From Desulfobaculum sp044987625 (GTDB lineage: Bacteria > Desulfobacterota > Desulfovibrionia > Desulfovibrionales > Desulfovibrionaceae), in NCBI RefSeq assembly GCF_044987625.1, contig NZ_JBJDSB010000004.1, positions 62,001 through 126,000 on the forward strand: DNA of 64,000 nucleotides, read 5' to 3'. Shown here in pieces: positions 1 to 7,412 of this stretch (position 1 is its first letter; each line of letters starts with the position of its first letter). The notes beneath the pieces were generated by a model. That model was not told the DNA's origin, ran no database searches, and was given only the letters and a program-made list of their open reading frames with translations. Made by a program: the position numbers and the translations under genes.

Positions 1-640
1 CGGGGACGCCTTCAAGGTACTTGATATCCATCTGGAAGTTCATCCAGTGTGGCTGCCAGCCGTGGAAGACCACCCACTGGTTGTTGCGGATGCGCTCCTG
101 TACGGCGGAGAGCATCACCGGCGTGGTGCTGCTGACAAGCTGCCAGTCCGCAAGACCAGCGACGTCGTTCTCCACCATCTTTTCCGTGGCGGCCTGCATG
201 GCAGAGCCAACCTCAATGGTGTACAGCTCGTTGTCAAACTTGTCCGCGTAGGCGTCCAGGTCCGCAATGGAATGCACGCCAGCGTCCCACACATACGAAG
301 GGACACAGAAGCTGATGTTGGCCTCGCTGATGTTCATGGCCACGACATCAATGGCGTTTTTTTCCTTCAGCGGCAACAGCATGTCGTTTTGCTGCGGCAG
401 CCATGCGGCAAGGCACGCGTCCACATCGTCCGTGGTCAGCCCTTTGTAGATAATGGGCGGGCCAATTTCGAGCTGGACGGTGTCATACCCCATGGAGTCC
501 AGAATTTGGCAGACAACTTCCGACTTCACAGTAACACCCGGCCACGGCGGGACACCAAAGCGTATGGAATCCGCACTCGCGGAAAGCGGTACACACAAAC
601 TCAGTACAAAAAGAAGTACACTAAGACAGAGCCTACTCAA
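1..640 (-). CDS. Glycine betaine/proline ABC transporter substrate-binding protein (partial, C-terminus off window)
   Basis: The first ~213 residues of a periplasmic solute-binding protein of the ProX/OpuAC family, which captures quaternary ammonium compounds such as glycine betaine for an ABC importer. I place the start at a TTG (638-640) because GGAGG lies five bases upstream; no ATG precedes the signal peptide. The N-terminus is a hydrophobic Sec signal ending SASA, followed by mature sequence beginning DSIRFGVPPWPG. Family signs are the PPWPG opening, the YKGLTTDDVDACLAAWLPQQ stretch and the VWDAGVHSIADL segment. The reading frame is open to the left edge. The permease and ATPase partners are not visible; they may lie outside the window. 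Substrate is inferred from family only. Confidence 0.85.
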   Translation of the reverse strand, partial: MSRLCLSVLLFVLSLCVPLSASADSIRFGVPPWPGVTVKSEVVCQILDSMGYDTVQLEIGPPIIYKGLTTDDVDACLAAWLPQQNDMLLPLKEKNAIDVVAMNISEANISFCVPSYVWDAGVHSIADLDAYADKFDNELYTIEVGSAMQAATEKMVENDVAGLADWQLVSSTTPVMLSAVQERIRNNQWVVFHGWQPHWMNFQMDIKYLEGVP

Positions 641-1049
641 TACGACCTCCAGGTTGCGGTGGGAAAGTCCGGCGCGCTTTGCAATATGATGCGTTCCACT
701 GCGCGCCAGCTGAAAGACTATGCAGTGTAGTAGATAGAAAATGCCGCAGTCCTTGTCAAATTCATCCCCACAGTACCCTATTAACGGGTACGTATCGGTT
801 ATATCCGTATTCTGCGTTTTCGCGCTTTTTCTCAGGTTTTGCGTCGCGCAGCGTTGCGTCGCTATCCCAACACTACAGCGGCTTTGCCGTCATCCGGCAC
901 CCACGCTTTTCCCGATTTCATAGGCGCTTGTGCTGGTGTTCGCATTATTGTTTTGCGTATGCGCGCAACGTGGCATGAGTGGCGTGCATCGTGTGAGTGG
1001 GGATGTTTTGGGTATGTGGCGTGCAGAGAAGAGGACACGAAAGAAGAAG

Positions 1050-1165
1050 AGGAAGAGTTGTGCTCCGCAGGACAACGAGCCGCGGGCCCTTTGGGATCCC
1101 ATGAGTGCACAGGCCGAGTGTATTTTGGATAGGGCGGTCGTCACCCCTGACGACTCTCGGGGGAG
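1050..1165 (+). repeat. Dispersed intergenic hairpin element, degenerate copy 1
   Basis: Contains the family landmarks in order: GTGCTCCGCAGG, a decayed GGGCCC stem, a GATCCCATGAGTGCACA flank and GTCGTCACCCCTGACG. The left arm of the stem no longer pairs properly, so this copy looks decayed compared with the one at 1205-1375. Confidence 0.7.
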
Positions 1166-1204
1166 GAGGGTGTGATGGCGTGTGTTGGAGTGGGGCGCAG
1201 GGCT

Positions 1205-1375
1205 TTTTGTGCTCCGCAGGCCAAAGGGCCGTGGGCCCTTTGGAATCCCATTTGCGCACAAACCGGTTGCTTTGGGATGGAACAGTCGTCACCCCTGACG
1301 GCTCTCGTCCGTGTGGAGGGGGAATTGTATTGGGGGGTGTTGGCGCGTGGGGCTGGGCGGTGAGAATCCCTGTTT
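1205..1375 (+). repeat. Dispersed intergenic hairpin element, full copy 2
   Basis: Perfect 10-bp stem CCAAAGGGCC (1221-1230), loop GTG, GGCCCTTTGG (1234-1243). The left flank is GTGCTCCGCAGG and the right flank is AATCCCATTTGCGCACA. A conserved tail follows: GTCGTCACCCCTGACGGCTC, then TCGTCCGTGTGGAG, GGGGTGTTGGCG and finally GGTGAGAATCCCTGT. The same order recurs at 53535-53712 (inverted), 58876-59043 and, without the last part, 29927-30045. Confidence 0.85.
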
Positions 1376-1452
1376 GGGGGGAAGGGAAGGTGGTTGAGGA
1401 GTGGGGTTGTACAGGTATTGTGGGAGTGTGTAATTCCACCCTAAACCCTGTA

Positions 1453-1525
1453 TTTTCGGGGGCGGCTTCCGCCCACGAAAATTATAAGGATTCTTAAGGA
1501 AATTATTTCCTTAAGTCGCCGAAGG
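1453..1525 (-). repeat. Two-hairpin variant of the dispersed element
   Basis: Read on the minus strand: GCCTTCGGCGA, a perfect stem CTTAAGGAAA/TTTCCTTAAG around a 3-base loop (1493-1515), AATCC, then a second hairpin rich in GGGCGG/CCGCCC flanked by TTTTC/GAAAA (1453-1482). The same two-hairpin order occurs at 53411-53479. Confidence 0.75.
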
Positions 1526-1581
1526 CCAAAAAAGGCCCGGCATCTCCTCCATACCTCCGCCGCATGGCGCCCTGCACGCCA

Positions 1582-1625
1582 CAACACAAAAGCCCCGCGA
1601 CTTTCGTCGTGGGGCTTTTGTGTTG
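1582..1625. terminator. Bidirectional-looking terminator 3' of the YheO regulator
   Basis: A long, nearly perfect hairpin: CAACACAAAAGCCCCGCGAC, loop TTTC, then GTCGTGGGGC followed by TTTTGTGTTG. It lies 25 bases beyond the stop of the regulator gene and has T-runs in both directions. Confidence 0.85.
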
Positions 1626-1651
1626 CGATGTCTCTGGCGAGTGGTGTGCTG

Positions 1652-2332
1652 TTAGTCTTGGCACTTTTGCATGTAGCGGTAGATGGTTGCTTCTGAGGCG
1701 TCGAGGTACTGTGCGACGACGCCGACGCTGCCTTTGATGAGGAAGACGCCTTTTCGGTTGAGTTCGGCGACGATTTCGGTTTTTTCGTCGGCGGTCATGC
1801 GTTCCGGCGGGATGTTGTAGCGGCGGATGACGTTGAGGACCATATTTTCGGTGAGGTCTTCGATATTTTCGTGGAAGCTCTCTTCGCCGTGCGTAGGGGC
1901 GATATCGGGTGAGAGCGACGCGCCGAAGCCGCCGTTTTCGATCATATTATCGAGCAGTTCGCGCACTTGGCAGACTTTGGTGACGTCCATGTTGAGGCAG
2001 AGCATCCCCAGCAGTTCGCCATCGGCGTCTTTGATGAAGTAGGTTGCGGAGTGCAGGCGTTTGCCGTCTTTGGACAGCGAGCTGTACTCCATGATGAAGC
2101 TACGGTTCTCGTATTGTTTTTCGCGCAGGAAGCTGAGTGCGAGATCGGTCAGGGGCGCGCCGATGCGGCGTCCGCTGATGTGGTTGTTGGCGATGGCGAC
2201 GACGGATTTTTCAACGCTGGTTGTGTCGTGCAGGACGACTTCGCAATCCTTCCCCAAGAATGTGCCGAGGAATTCCACAAGGGGGATGTAATCCTCGATA
2301 GAGCACAGATGCGATGTTTTTTGAAAAGCCAC
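1652..2332 (-). CDS. YheO-like PAS-domain transcriptional regulator (DauR type)
   Basis: A sensor-regulator with an N-terminal YheO-type PAS domain and a C-terminal helix-turn-helix (segment VVAQYLDASEATIYRYMQK), as in DauR, the D-arginine utilisation regulator. The frame is open up to an ATG at 2416, but that ATG has no ribosome-binding site and abuts the terminator of the upstream gene. I choose GTG at 2332, which has AAGGGA seven bases upstream and gives 226 residues, because a good promoter (2372-2400) lies inside the longer version. The gene sits just downstream of the desulfidase and transporter genes and probably controls that operon. The ligand is unknown; an amino acid or imine is a guess from context. 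Confidence 0.8.
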   Translation of the reverse strand: MAFQKTSHLCSIEDYIPLVEFLGTFLGKDCEVVLHDTTSVEKSVVAIANNHISGRRIGAPLTDLALSFLREKQYENRSFIMEYSSLSKDGKRLHSATYFIKDADGELLGMLCLNMDVTKVCQVRELLDNMIENGGFGASLSPDIAPTHGEESFHENIEDLTENMVLNVIRRYNIPPERMTADEKTEIVAELNRKGVFLIKGSVGVVAQYLDASEATIYRYMQKCQD

Positions 2333-2371
2333 TGCTGGTTCCCTTTGTTGTGTGTTGCGAATTGATGTTTG

Positions 2372-2400
2372 TGTATACAATGGCGTTTCCGTGTGTGCAA
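2372..2400 (-). promoter_or_regulatory. Sigma-70-type promoter for the YheO regulator
   Basis: On the minus strand, TTGCAC (2395-2400), a spacer of exactly 17 bases, and TATACA (2372-2377). It lies between the upstream terminator and the GTG start at 2332, giving a short 5' leader. This supports the later start codon and separate transcription of the regulator. Confidence 0.65.
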
Positions 2401-2422
2401 TGTTGCTGTTTTTCATCGTGTA

Positions 2423-2453
2423 AAAGCGGCCCCGAACTATTCGGGGCCGCTTT
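2423..2453 (-). terminator. Rho-independent terminator after the cyuA-like gene
   Basis: Perfect 14-bp stem AAAGCGGCCCCGAA, loop CTA, TTCGGGGCCGCTTT, ending in a T-run on the minus strand. It separates the three-gene operon from the regulator gene. Confidence 0.85.
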
Positions 2454-2513
2454 GTTGTGTCATCTCGTCATGTTGAGCACTGGCTTATGAGGTAGGGATG
2501 GGTGCCGGTAGCT

Positions 2514-3827
2514 CTATGCGGCTGTTCCTTGACGAGTTGCCGCGTGCGGGCAGCCTTTTGACACCATGGTTTTAAGGATGACCTTGTCGGTTTCCTTCAT
2601 GCCATGAGAGCCAAGGCAGCCGAGGTTGAGGATGGTCTTTTCGACATCATTGTCGACGATGCCTTCACTGCCGGAGATGCTGTGTCCCTTCATGGCGAGG
2701 AAGGCGGACTGCAGGCCGGTGCTGACGGCGGAGGCGACCTTGAGGGCGCAGCCGTTTTTGGCACCGTCGCAGATCATACCGGCGATGCTGCCGACCATGT
2801 TGTTAATGGTCATCTCCACTTCCTTGATGCCGCCGTCCAGCAGAAGGACGAGGGCGCATCCGGCGGCGGTACCGGCCACGGTGGCTCCGCACAGAGCGGA
2901 CAGGCGTCCGAGGCTGTGCTTGATGTGGATGCTGGTGAGGTGGCTCATGATGAGCGCCCGTGCCAGCTTTTCCTCGGAGGCTTCGAGGCGGTTGGCGCAG
3001 GCCAGCACAGGGATGGTGCAGGTCAGGCCTTGGTTGCCGCTGCCGGAGTTGCTCATGACGGGCATCTGTACGCCGTGCATGCGGGCATCGGTGGCTGCGG
3101 TGGAGAGCTTGACCGCTTCATTGATGATGGAATCACCCATGATGTGGTCTTTGATGCTCTCTTCGATGTTTTTGCCCACGCCGAGGCCGTAGGAGCCGCT
3201 GAGGCCCTTCATGGCCATGGCTTCGTTCATGCGGGCGGCTTCGAGGATGAAGGAGATGTCCTCAAAGGGCGCGTTGTTGGCAAAGTCGAAGATGCTGTCC
3301 ATGGTGAGGGACCATTCTTCGTGCTCTGCGTCCTCTGCGCTTCCGGAATCCACATGCATGATGACGTCGCCGTTTTTTTCTACGTAGACGAGGCCGGTGT
3401 GGTGGCCTTTGAGGATGACGCGCGCGGAGTCGTCGCCTTTGGTGGCGATGACTTCGCAGTAGATGAGCTCGTCATTGTCTGCGACGTCGAGGACCACACG
3501 TTCTTCGGCCAGCATTTGCTTGGCCTCTTCGGCCTGCATGGGTGAGAGGTCTTTAAGGACCTCAAGCATGGCTTCGGACTTGCCGCCTATGGCACCAGCG
3601 GCGACGGCGATATTCAGGCCGCGTTCGCCGGTACCGGGGACGCCGACACCCATTCCGTTCTTGAGCAGGTTGCCCGAGACGAAGGCTTCGAGTTTCTCGG
3701 GGGTGGCACCGAGGGTCTCTGCGGCCTTGGCTGCGGTAAGGGCCACAGCGATGGGTTCGGTACATCCGATGGCGGGAACGACTTCACGGTGAAGCAGTTC
3801 GATGTATTGGGTCCATTCGGCTTTCAT
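2514..3827 (-). CDS. L-cysteine desulfidase / serine dehydratase-alpha family protein (CyuA/YhaM-like, UPF0597)
   Basis: 437 residues, full length for the family. Members such as CyuA (YhaM) and archaeal CdsB use an iron-sulfur cluster, not PLP, to eliminate sulfide from L-cysteine, giving 2-aminoacrylate, which decays to pyruvate and ammonia. Family landmarks are AIGCTEPIAVALTAAKA near the N-terminus, the glycine-rich GVGVPGTGERGL, NSGSGNQGLTCTIPV, and the C-terminal GMICDGAKNGCALKVASA, whose cysteines are the candidate cluster ligands. The gene starts 12 bases after the symporter stop and ends before a strong terminator. The RidA gene in the same operon fits an aminoacrylate-producing enzyme. 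Serine as alternative substrate cannot be excluded. Confidence 0.85.
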   Translation of the reverse strand: MKAEWTQYIELLHREVVPAIGCTEPIAVALTAAKAAETLGATPEKLEAFVSGNLLKNGMGVGVPGTGERGLNIAVAAGAIGGKSEAMLEVLKDLSPMQAEEAKQMLAEERVVLDVADNDELIYCEVIATKGDDSARVILKGHHTGLVYVEKNGDVIMHVDSGSAEDAEHEEWSLTMDSIFDFANNAPFEDISFILEAARMNEAMAMKGLSGSYGLGVGKNIEESIKDHIMGDSIINEAVKLSTAATDARMHGVQMPVMSNSGSGNQGLTCTIPVLACANRLEASEEKLARALIMSHLTSIHIKHSLGRLSALCGATVAGTAAGCALVLLLDGGIKEVEMTINNMVGSIAGMICDGAKNGCALKVASAVSTGLQSAFLAMKGHSISGSEGIVDNDVEKTILNLGCLGSHGMKETDKVILKTMVSKGCPHAATRQGTAA

Positions 3828-3839
3828 GTCTGTTATCTC

Positions 3840-5051
3840 TTATTCGTTAGCGGCGGCTGCTTGGGCGTTGGCCTTTGTCAGCTCGCCGTTTTTGTTGAAC
3901 AGTCCTTCCAGCATGAGGGCGATGGCGCCGTCACCGGTCACGTTGCACGCGGTGCCGAAGCTATCCTGCAGGGCGAAGACGGCAACCAGCAGGGCGACAC
4001 CCGCGGGGTCGAACTGGAGCACGCCGACGACGATGCCGAGGGAGGCCATAACCGTGCCGCCGGGGACGCCGGGAGCGCCGATGGCGAACACGCCGAAGAG
4101 GATGATGAACAGGAACATGGTGCCGAAGGTCGGCAGGTGGCCGTAGAGCATCAGGGAGATGGTCATGGCGAAGAAGGTTTCAGTCAGCACGGAGCCGCAC
4201 AGATGGATGGTGGCGCCGAGGGGGATCATGAACTCGCTGGTGTCCTTGGAGAGCACCTTGGACTTGCCGGCGCAGCGCAGGGCCACGGGCAGGGTGGCGG
4301 CGCTGGACATGGTGCCAACGGCGGTGAGGTATGCGGGACCGTAGTGCTTGATGACTTCAATGGGGTTACGGCCGGAGATGATGCCGGCGATGGTGTACAT
4401 CACGGTCAGCCAGATGGCATGGCCGAGCAGCACCAGCACGATAACCTTCAGGAACACGGGCAGCTGCTTGGTCAGGCTGCCTTCGTATGCCAGAGCGGCG
4501 AAGGTGGTGGCGATGAACAGCGGCAGGACGGGGATGACCATTTTCTGGATGACCTTGAGCATGATGGCTTCAAACTCGAACAGGCCTTTCTTGAAGCCCT
4601 CGGCCTTGGTCCACAGCACGGTCACGCCGAGGATGATGGCGGTGACGAGTGCGGTCATCACGGACATGATGGGCGGAATGTTGAGCTGGAAGGTGATCTC
4701 CGGCAGCTCGCGCAGGCCGGCAACGGCGGTGGGCACGGACAGGTGCGGGATGATCAGGTAGCCAGCGACACAGGCCATGGTGGCCGCGCCCACGGCGGAG
4801 AGGTAGGCGATGCTGGCGCCAGCGCCCAGCATGCGGTTGGCGTTATTCTGCAGCCGGGTAATGGACGGCGCGATGAACGCGATGATGACCAGCGGGACAG
4901 TGTAGAAAATGAACTGTCCAAGGACGTGCTTCAAGCTGCACACCACTTCCATGACGGCTTCGTTGGCGACGAGACCAACGATCACACCTGCGGCGATGCC
5001 CATCAGGAGCTGGAGAATGAAACCCCATTCACTCTTCTTTTTCTGACTCAT
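3840..5051 (-). CDS. Dicarboxylate/amino acid:cation symporter (DAACS family)
   Basis: A polytopic inner-membrane transporter of 403 residues in the DAACS (SLC1-like) family, which takes up acidic or small neutral amino acids with Na+ or H+. Signatures include the ATIHLCGSVLTETFFA segment (reentrant loop), GAPGVPGGTVMASLGI, and DSFGTACNVTGDGAIALMLE. The start MSQKKKSEW at 5051 is chosen because AGAGGGG lies seven bases upstream; an in-frame ATG six codons earlier overlaps that ribosome-binding site. It lies between ridA and the desulfidase, so cysteine or serine import is the likely role. This is an inference from context, since family members vary widely in substrate. Confidence 0.85.
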   Translation of the reverse strand: MSQKKKSEWGFILQLLMGIAAGVIVGLVANEAVMEVVCSLKHVLGQFIFYTVPLVIIAFIAPSITRLQNNANRMLGAGASIAYLSAVGAATMACVAGYLIIPHLSVPTAVAGLRELPEITFQLNIPPIMSVMTALVTAIILGVTVLWTKAEGFKKGLFEFEAIMLKVIQKMVIPVLPLFIATTFAALAYEGSLTKQLPVFLKVIVLVLLGHAIWLTVMYTIAGIISGRNPIEVIKHYGPAYLTAVGTMSSAATLPVALRCAGKSKVLSKDTSEFMIPLGATIHLCGSVLTETFFAMTISLMLYGHLPTFGTMFLFIILFGVFAIGAPGVPGGTVMASLGIVVGVLQFDPAGVALLVAVFALQDSFGTACNVTGDGAIALMLEGLFNKNGELTKANAQAAAANE

Positions 5052-5162
5052 TGCAAAACCCCTCTTCAAGAATCGGTTGAGTGTGTCGCATCACCGCACT
5101 GCACACGAGGTGATGCGAGCCGCCCCACACAGCGTGGGGCGGCACAATTCGGACGGGAACAA

Positions 5163-5537
5163 CTATTTGGCGGCGATGACTTCAATCTCCACCAGTGCAT
5201 CCTTGGGAAGTCTGGCGACCTGGAAGCAGCTGCGGCCCGGGAAGGGTTCGCCGAAGTAGGAGGCGTACACTTCATTCATAGCGCCGAAGTTGGCCATGTC
5301 GCTCAGGAATACGGTGGTCTTGACCACGTCGGTGAGCTGCGCGCCGCCGGCCTCGAGGATGGCCTTGACGTTTTCGAGAGACTGCTTGGTCTGCTCTTCG
5401 ATGCTCTCGGGCATGTCACCGGTTTCGGGATTGATGGGCAGCTGGCCGGAGGTAAAGATCAGGTTACCTGCGACGCCGGCCTGAGAGTAGGGGCCGATGG
5501 CTGCGGGGGCGTTGGTGGTACTGATGATATCGGGCAT
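5163..5537 (-). CDS. ridA: RidA family reactive enamine/imine deaminase
   Basis: 124 residues, standard length. RidA hydrolyses 2-aminoacrylate and related enamines/imines released by PLP-dependent and other dehydratases, protecting PLP enzymes. Visible signatures are AAIGPYSQAGVAGNLIFTSGQ near the N-terminus, the central EEQTKQSLENVKAILEAGG helix, and the C-terminal signature PGRSCFQVARLPKDALVEIE with the conserved arginine. The start at 5537 has AAGGAGA upstream. It is the first gene of the operon with the symporter and the cysteine desulfidase, whose expected product is exactly the RidA substrate, so the gene order makes chemical sense. Confidence 0.93.
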   Translation of the reverse strand: MPDIISTTNAPAAIGPYSQAGVAGNLIFTSGQLPINPETGDMPESIEEQTKQSLENVKAILEAGGAQLTDVVKTTVFLSDMANFGAMNEVYASYFGEPFPGRSCFQVARLPKDALVEIEVIAAK

Positions 5538-6041
5538 TGTTGGAGCTCTCCTTTGCTGGATTACCGTTTCGTGTGTTTGTGCTTTTGGGATAGTTCTGTT
5601 TTTCACGCGGGTCAATAAAAAATTTGCACAGCGATAAGAATTTTTTATTACACTGCGGCACATGCCGTGGGTCCTGTGTTCATTAAATGCTGGAATTTGA
5701 ATGAGTTGGCCGACACTCGCAGCGTGAGAGAAAATCGTGCAAGTGTGAGAATTTTTGTCTCATGGAGAGAAAAGAGCGCGCGAAAGAGGTGGTAAGGCGG
5801 CGGTTTTCACTGGGACGCAGGTCTGGCGAAAGGAGAAGTGGTGCTGCGGCAAGAGAAGGGCGGCAGAAATCAGAAGCGTTGACGTGGGCGAAACAGGGCG
5901 CGGGCGTGGGGCGGATGATGCTGAACAGGTGCAGGTGGTGGCGCTGGAGAAATGGTGGCGGTGGTCTGCGGCGCGGAGTGGTGTAGGCCGGGATGCGGCG
6001 TGTGCGAAGGAGCGCGGCGAGTGTGGGCCGAAGGGGGAACC
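5538..6041. other. Intergenic region upstream of ridA
   Basis: About 500 bases. The left end carries the ridA promoter and an 11-bp inverted repeat (5587-5649). The rest, about 5680-6040, is purine-rich on the plus strand; its small open frames have no ribosome-binding site or recognisable product. Confidence 0.6.
5587..5649 (-). promoter_or_regulatory. ridA operon promoter with upstream inverted repeat (candidate operator)
   Basis: On the minus strand, TTGACC (5610-5615), 17-base spacer, TATCCC (5587-5592). Overlapping the upstream edge of the -35 box is a perfect 11-bp inverted repeat, AATAAAAAATT (5614-5624) and AATTTTTTATT (5639-5649), separated by 14 bases. It is a plausible site for the YheO-type regulator encoded at the far end of the cluster, but nothing links the two directly. 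Confidence 0.5.
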
Positions 6042-7262
6042 CTATTCGTGGTTGCGCAAAATGTCCAGAATCTCAAAGCGCGACGCCTGCCACGCCGGGT
6101 AGCCGCCGGCGGCAAGGCCCAGCAGTACGGACCCCACAAGAATGCCCGCCATCAGTCCGGGACGGTACACAAAGGGGAACCCCGCCACGGCGTAGACCAC
6201 GCTGATGAGGCCAAGGGCGCAGATGACGCCAAGGGTCCCGCCGATGCCGGAGAGCAGCCCCGCCTCAAAGAGGAATTGACTGATGATGTCTGAGCGGCGG
6301 GCGCCAACGGCGCGGCGGATGCCAATCTCCATGCGCCGTGCGCGGACCAGCAGAATCATAATGGATAGGATGCCCAGCCCGCCAACGGCAAAGGACACCG
6401 TGGAGCTGATAAGCCCCAGCGTGCCCACAAGGTCGAGGGCCTGTTGCTGGAGCTTGATGGTATCGCGCGCGGTGAGCACGGCAAAGTCGTCGGGCTGGCC
6501 TTCGGAAATGTTGTGCCGGTGGCGCAGAATGGCTGAGGCCGACTCCTTGGCGCGTTCTGGGGCTACCCAGTCCGCAAGCTGAACATACGCGCCGGAGATG
6601 GCGTCGGTGTTGGCCATGCGGCGCATATAGGTCGTGATGGGGACAAAGACCTGCTCGTCTTGGTCCGTGCCAACGATGTCGCTGCCTTTGGCCTCCATAA
6701 CCCCAATCACGCGCAGGCGCGCGCGAAAGAAGGTGACGCGCTGGCCAAGGGCGCGTTCCGGCTGTCGGAACAGACGGGTGGCGATTTTTTGCCCCAGCAC
6801 GCAGACCATGGCCTTGTCGGTGACGTCTGCGGCGGAGATAAAGCGGCCAAAGTCCGGCGTAAGGTTGCGGACGGTGCTGTACTCTGGCGTGACGCCGATG
6901 AGCACGGAGGGAATTTTGGTGTCGCCCGCGCGGATGGGCATATCCGTTTGGGTGAAGGGGGCGTGGCGGCGCGCTCCGGGCATGCCGTCGGCAAGGGCTT
7001 GCGCGTCGGCCATGGTAAAGGTGCTGGCCGTGTCCTTGACGCGGGCGTTGCCGCGCCGCCAGCGGATGCGGCCGGCGCGGGCCATGAAGAGATTGGGGCC
7101 GAGCTTTTGGATTTCCACCTCGGCCTTGCGCACCATGGCCGTGGACATGTGCTGTACGCCCGTCAGCGCCAGTGCGCCCAAAAACACGCCAAGCATGGCA
7201 AGCGCGGTGCGCAGCTTGTGTGTTTGCAGGGACCGTATGGCGATGTTCAGGCTGAAGTGCAT
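6042..7262 (-). CDS. ABC transporter permease, MacB/FtsX type
   Basis: 406 residues with the MacB topology: one N-terminal membrane segment (start MHFSLNIAIRSLQTHKLRTA), a large periplasmic MacB_PCD domain (about residues 50-250), then three C-terminal membrane segments of the FtsX domain with the motif RARRMEIGIRRAVGARRSDI. Such permeases work with an ATPase and act in mechanotransmission, lipoprotein or peptide/drug export. The start at 7262 is chosen over an upstream in-frame ATG because GGAG lies just before it. Neither neighbour is an ATPase, and a terminator lies between it and the flx operon, so its partner is unknown. Confidence 0.85.
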   Translation of the reverse strand: MHFSLNIAIRSLQTHKLRTALAMLGVFLGALALTGVQHMSTAMVRKAEVEIQKLGPNLFMARAGRIRWRRGNARVKDTASTFTMADAQALADGMPGARRHAPFTQTDMPIRAGDTKIPSVLIGVTPEYSTVRNLTPDFGRFISAADVTDKAMVCVLGQKIATRLFRQPERALGQRVTFFRARLRVIGVMEAKGSDIVGTDQDEQVFVPITTYMRRMANTDAISGAYVQLADWVAPERAKESASAILRHRHNISEGQPDDFAVLTARDTIKLQQQALDLVGTLGLISSTVSFAVGGLGILSIMILLVRARRMEIGIRRAVGARRSDIISQFLFEAGLLSGIGGTLGVICALGLISVVYAVAGFPFVYRPGLMAGILVGSVLLGLAAGGYPAWQASRFEILDILRNHE

Positions 7263-7363
7263 GCAGGCTCCGCGTGTGGCGTCTGGTGAAATGCGCGGCC
7301 TCCGTGCGCCGCACCGCAGAGAATACGGGAAAAGACGGCGGGGGCAAAGCCCCGAAAGGATGG

Positions 7364-7406
7364 AAAAACGCGCCGCCGTCTCCATCTGGAAGGTGACGGC
7401 GGCGCG
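7364..7406 (-). terminator. Terminator of the hdr-flx operon
   Basis: Minus-strand hairpin CGCGCCGCCGTC / GACGGCGGCGCG (7369-7406) with a 14-base loop, followed by five T residues. It lies just after the flxA stop codon. Confidence 0.8.
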
Positions 7407-7412
7407 GGTGGG

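Larger units (their letters stand above)
641..1651. other. Long intergenic region with dispersed repeat elements
   Basis: About 1 kb without a convincing gene between two minus-strand genes. Small open frames on both strands lack Shine-Dalgarno sequences and family resemblance. The right half carries two copies of a dispersed repeat (about 1050-1160 and 1205-1375), a third related hairpin (1493-1515) with its companion hairpin (1453-1482), and a terminator (1582-1625). The left part, about 660-1040, shows nothing I can name. Confidence 0.7.

Noticed and set aside
3789..5618. 609-residue open frame on the plus strand opposite the symporter and ridA
   Set aside because: It is antisense to two clear family members, rich in G, H, E and D as expected for the reverse strand of membrane-protein genes in GC-rich DNA, and lacks a ribosome-binding site.
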